Shown piece after piece: positions 12,839 through 13,521 of a stretch of 13,521 nucleotides of DNA. Position 1 is the first letter of the stretch, and each line of letters begins with the position of its first letter. This DNA comes from JACCYI01 sp036389195. Its GTDB lineage: Bacteria; Actinomycetota; Thermoleophilia; Solirubrobacterales; Solirubrobacteraceae. The notes beneath the pieces were generated by a model. It ran no database searches. It was given only the letters and a program-made list of their open reading frames with translations, and was not told where the DNA came from. The position numbers and the translations under genes were made by a program. The stretch lies in NCBI GenBank assembly GCA_036389195.1, contig DASVQH010000386.1:1-13521 (forward strand). The letters are read 5' to 3'.

Positions 12839-13521
12839 ATGAGGGGATCGACGGCCGCGACGATCGTGGTGATCGAGGACGAGGCGAGCATCGCCGGCTC
12901 GGTGGCCGCGCGGCTGCGCTCGGAGGGCTTCCGGGTCGAGCTGGCGGCGACGGGGCCCGACGGCGTCGAGCTGTGCCGGCGCCTCGCGCCCGACCTCGTG
13001 GTGCTCGACTGGATGCTCCCCGGCTTCGACGGCATCGAGGCGTGCCGCCGCATCCAGGCCGACCACCCGGTGCCGGTGCTGTTCCTCACCGCCCGCGACG
13101 CCGAGGCCGACGTCCTCGTCGGCTTGGGGATCGGCGCCGACGACTACCTGACCAAGCCGTTCAGCCCGCGCGAGCTCGTCGCGCGCGTCAACGCGATCCT
13201 GCGCCGGGCGGCGCGGGCGCCGGCGCCGCCGCCGCCCGCCCGGGTCGCGCTCGGCGAGTACGTGCTCGACCTGGAGGCGCGGCGCATCGTGCGCGACGGC
13301 GCCGAGGTCCGGGTCACGCCGACCGAGCTCGACCTGCTGGCCACCCTCGCCGCGCGCCCCGGGCGCGCGTTCAGCCGCGCCGAGCTGCTCGCCGCGGTGT
13401 GGGAGTGGCGCAGCGGCGGCTCGACGCGCACGGTCGCCTCCCACGTCGCGGCGCTGCGGCGCAAGCTCGGCGCGGACGTCGTGCGAACGGTCCAGGGCCA
13501 CGGCTACGCGCTGGGGGACGT
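12839..13521 (+). CDS. Response regulator, OmpR/PhoB family (C-terminus cut by window edge)
   Basis: From ATG at 12839 the frame runs to the window edge (227 complete codons, no stop). The receiver domain (about 8-125) has the acidic pair E13/D14 (VVIEDE), phospho-acceptor Asp57 in VVLDWMLPG, Thr84 in FLTARD and Lys106 in LTKPFSPREL, all required for two-component signalling. A Pro/Ala linker leads to a winged-helix DNA-binding domain: ALGEYVLDLEARRIVRDG, VTPTELDLLATLAARPGRAFSRAELL, the recognition region SGGSTRTVASHVAALRRKLG, and VRTVQGHGYALGD, which closes the wing. Almost the whole protein is present; only the last few residues should be missing. A sensor histidine kinase gene is expected just downstream, outside the window (inference). 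It could control its own promoter and the divergent SGNH-acyltransferase pair, but no direct repeats were found to support that. Confidence 0.95.
   Translation, partial: MRGSTAATIVVIEDEASIAGSVAARLRSEGFRVELAATGPDGVELCRRLAPDLVVLDWMLPGFDGIEACRRIQADHPVPVLFLTARDAEADVLVGLGIGADDYLTKPFSPRELVARVNAILRRAARAPAPPPPARVALGEYVLDLEARRIVRDGAEVRVTPTELDLLATLAARPGRAFSRAELLAAVWEWRSGGSTRTVASHVAALRRKLGADVVRTVQGHGYALGD

Noticed and set aside
11528..13501. A 657-residue minus-strand frame that would extend the acyltransferase upstream.
   Set aside because: The upstream part is out of frame with the SGNH gene and antisense to the response regulator; the acyltransferase fold begins after the GTG at 12085.

Overview
The window is very GC-rich, gene-dense DNA with several non-ATG starts, frequent 4-bp start/stop overlaps and almost no spacer. 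This fits a high-GC actinobacterium. The secreted FG-GAP protein with an Arg-rich, Cys-bracketed C-terminal module makes me think of Thermoleophilia (Solirubrobacterales), but that placement is an impression from family resemblance, not a measurement. I see 13 protein-coding genes, two of them cut by the window edges. There are no rRNA, tRNA, IS or CRISPR features, and no gene-free stretch longer than about 145 bp.

Left part (1-3258): a truncated GT4-type glycosyltransferase (minus) is divergent from a GT9/heptosyltransferase-like enzyme (plus). The 21-bp gap between them lies inside a perfect 8-bp inverted repeat. The GT9 gene converges on a PhzF-family isomerase, whose stop codon overlaps the GT9 stop. 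PhzF is divergent from an extended-SDR NAD(P)-dependent sugar epimerase-like protein.

Central part (3271-10247), all on the minus strand: read in transcription order, a secreted propeller-like protein of unknown function comes first, then an array of four palindromic 34-bp units. Next come a MarR repressor with a perfect palindromic operator at its start codon, an MFS drug-efflux-type transporter coupled to it by a 4-bp overlap, and a 1266-residue secreted protein whose start lies 119 bp inside the MFS gene. That large protein combines a degenerate subtilisin-like domain with EF-hand-like loops, seven FG-GAP units, an FN3-like domain and a basic C-terminal module. It is the most unusual object in the window.

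Right part (10301-13521): a VOC-fold protein is coupled by a 4-bp overlap to a DMT/EamA transporter. The transporter overlaps tail-to-tail, by 104 bp, the last gene of a minus-strand pair (SGNH hydrolase followed by a hexapeptide-repeat acyltransferase, also 4-bp coupled). This pair is divergent from an OmpR/PhoB-type response regulator that runs off the right edge. The genes do not form one obvious pathway; the best supported functional units are MarR-MFS(-secreted protein), VOC-DMT and SGNH-acyltransferase.
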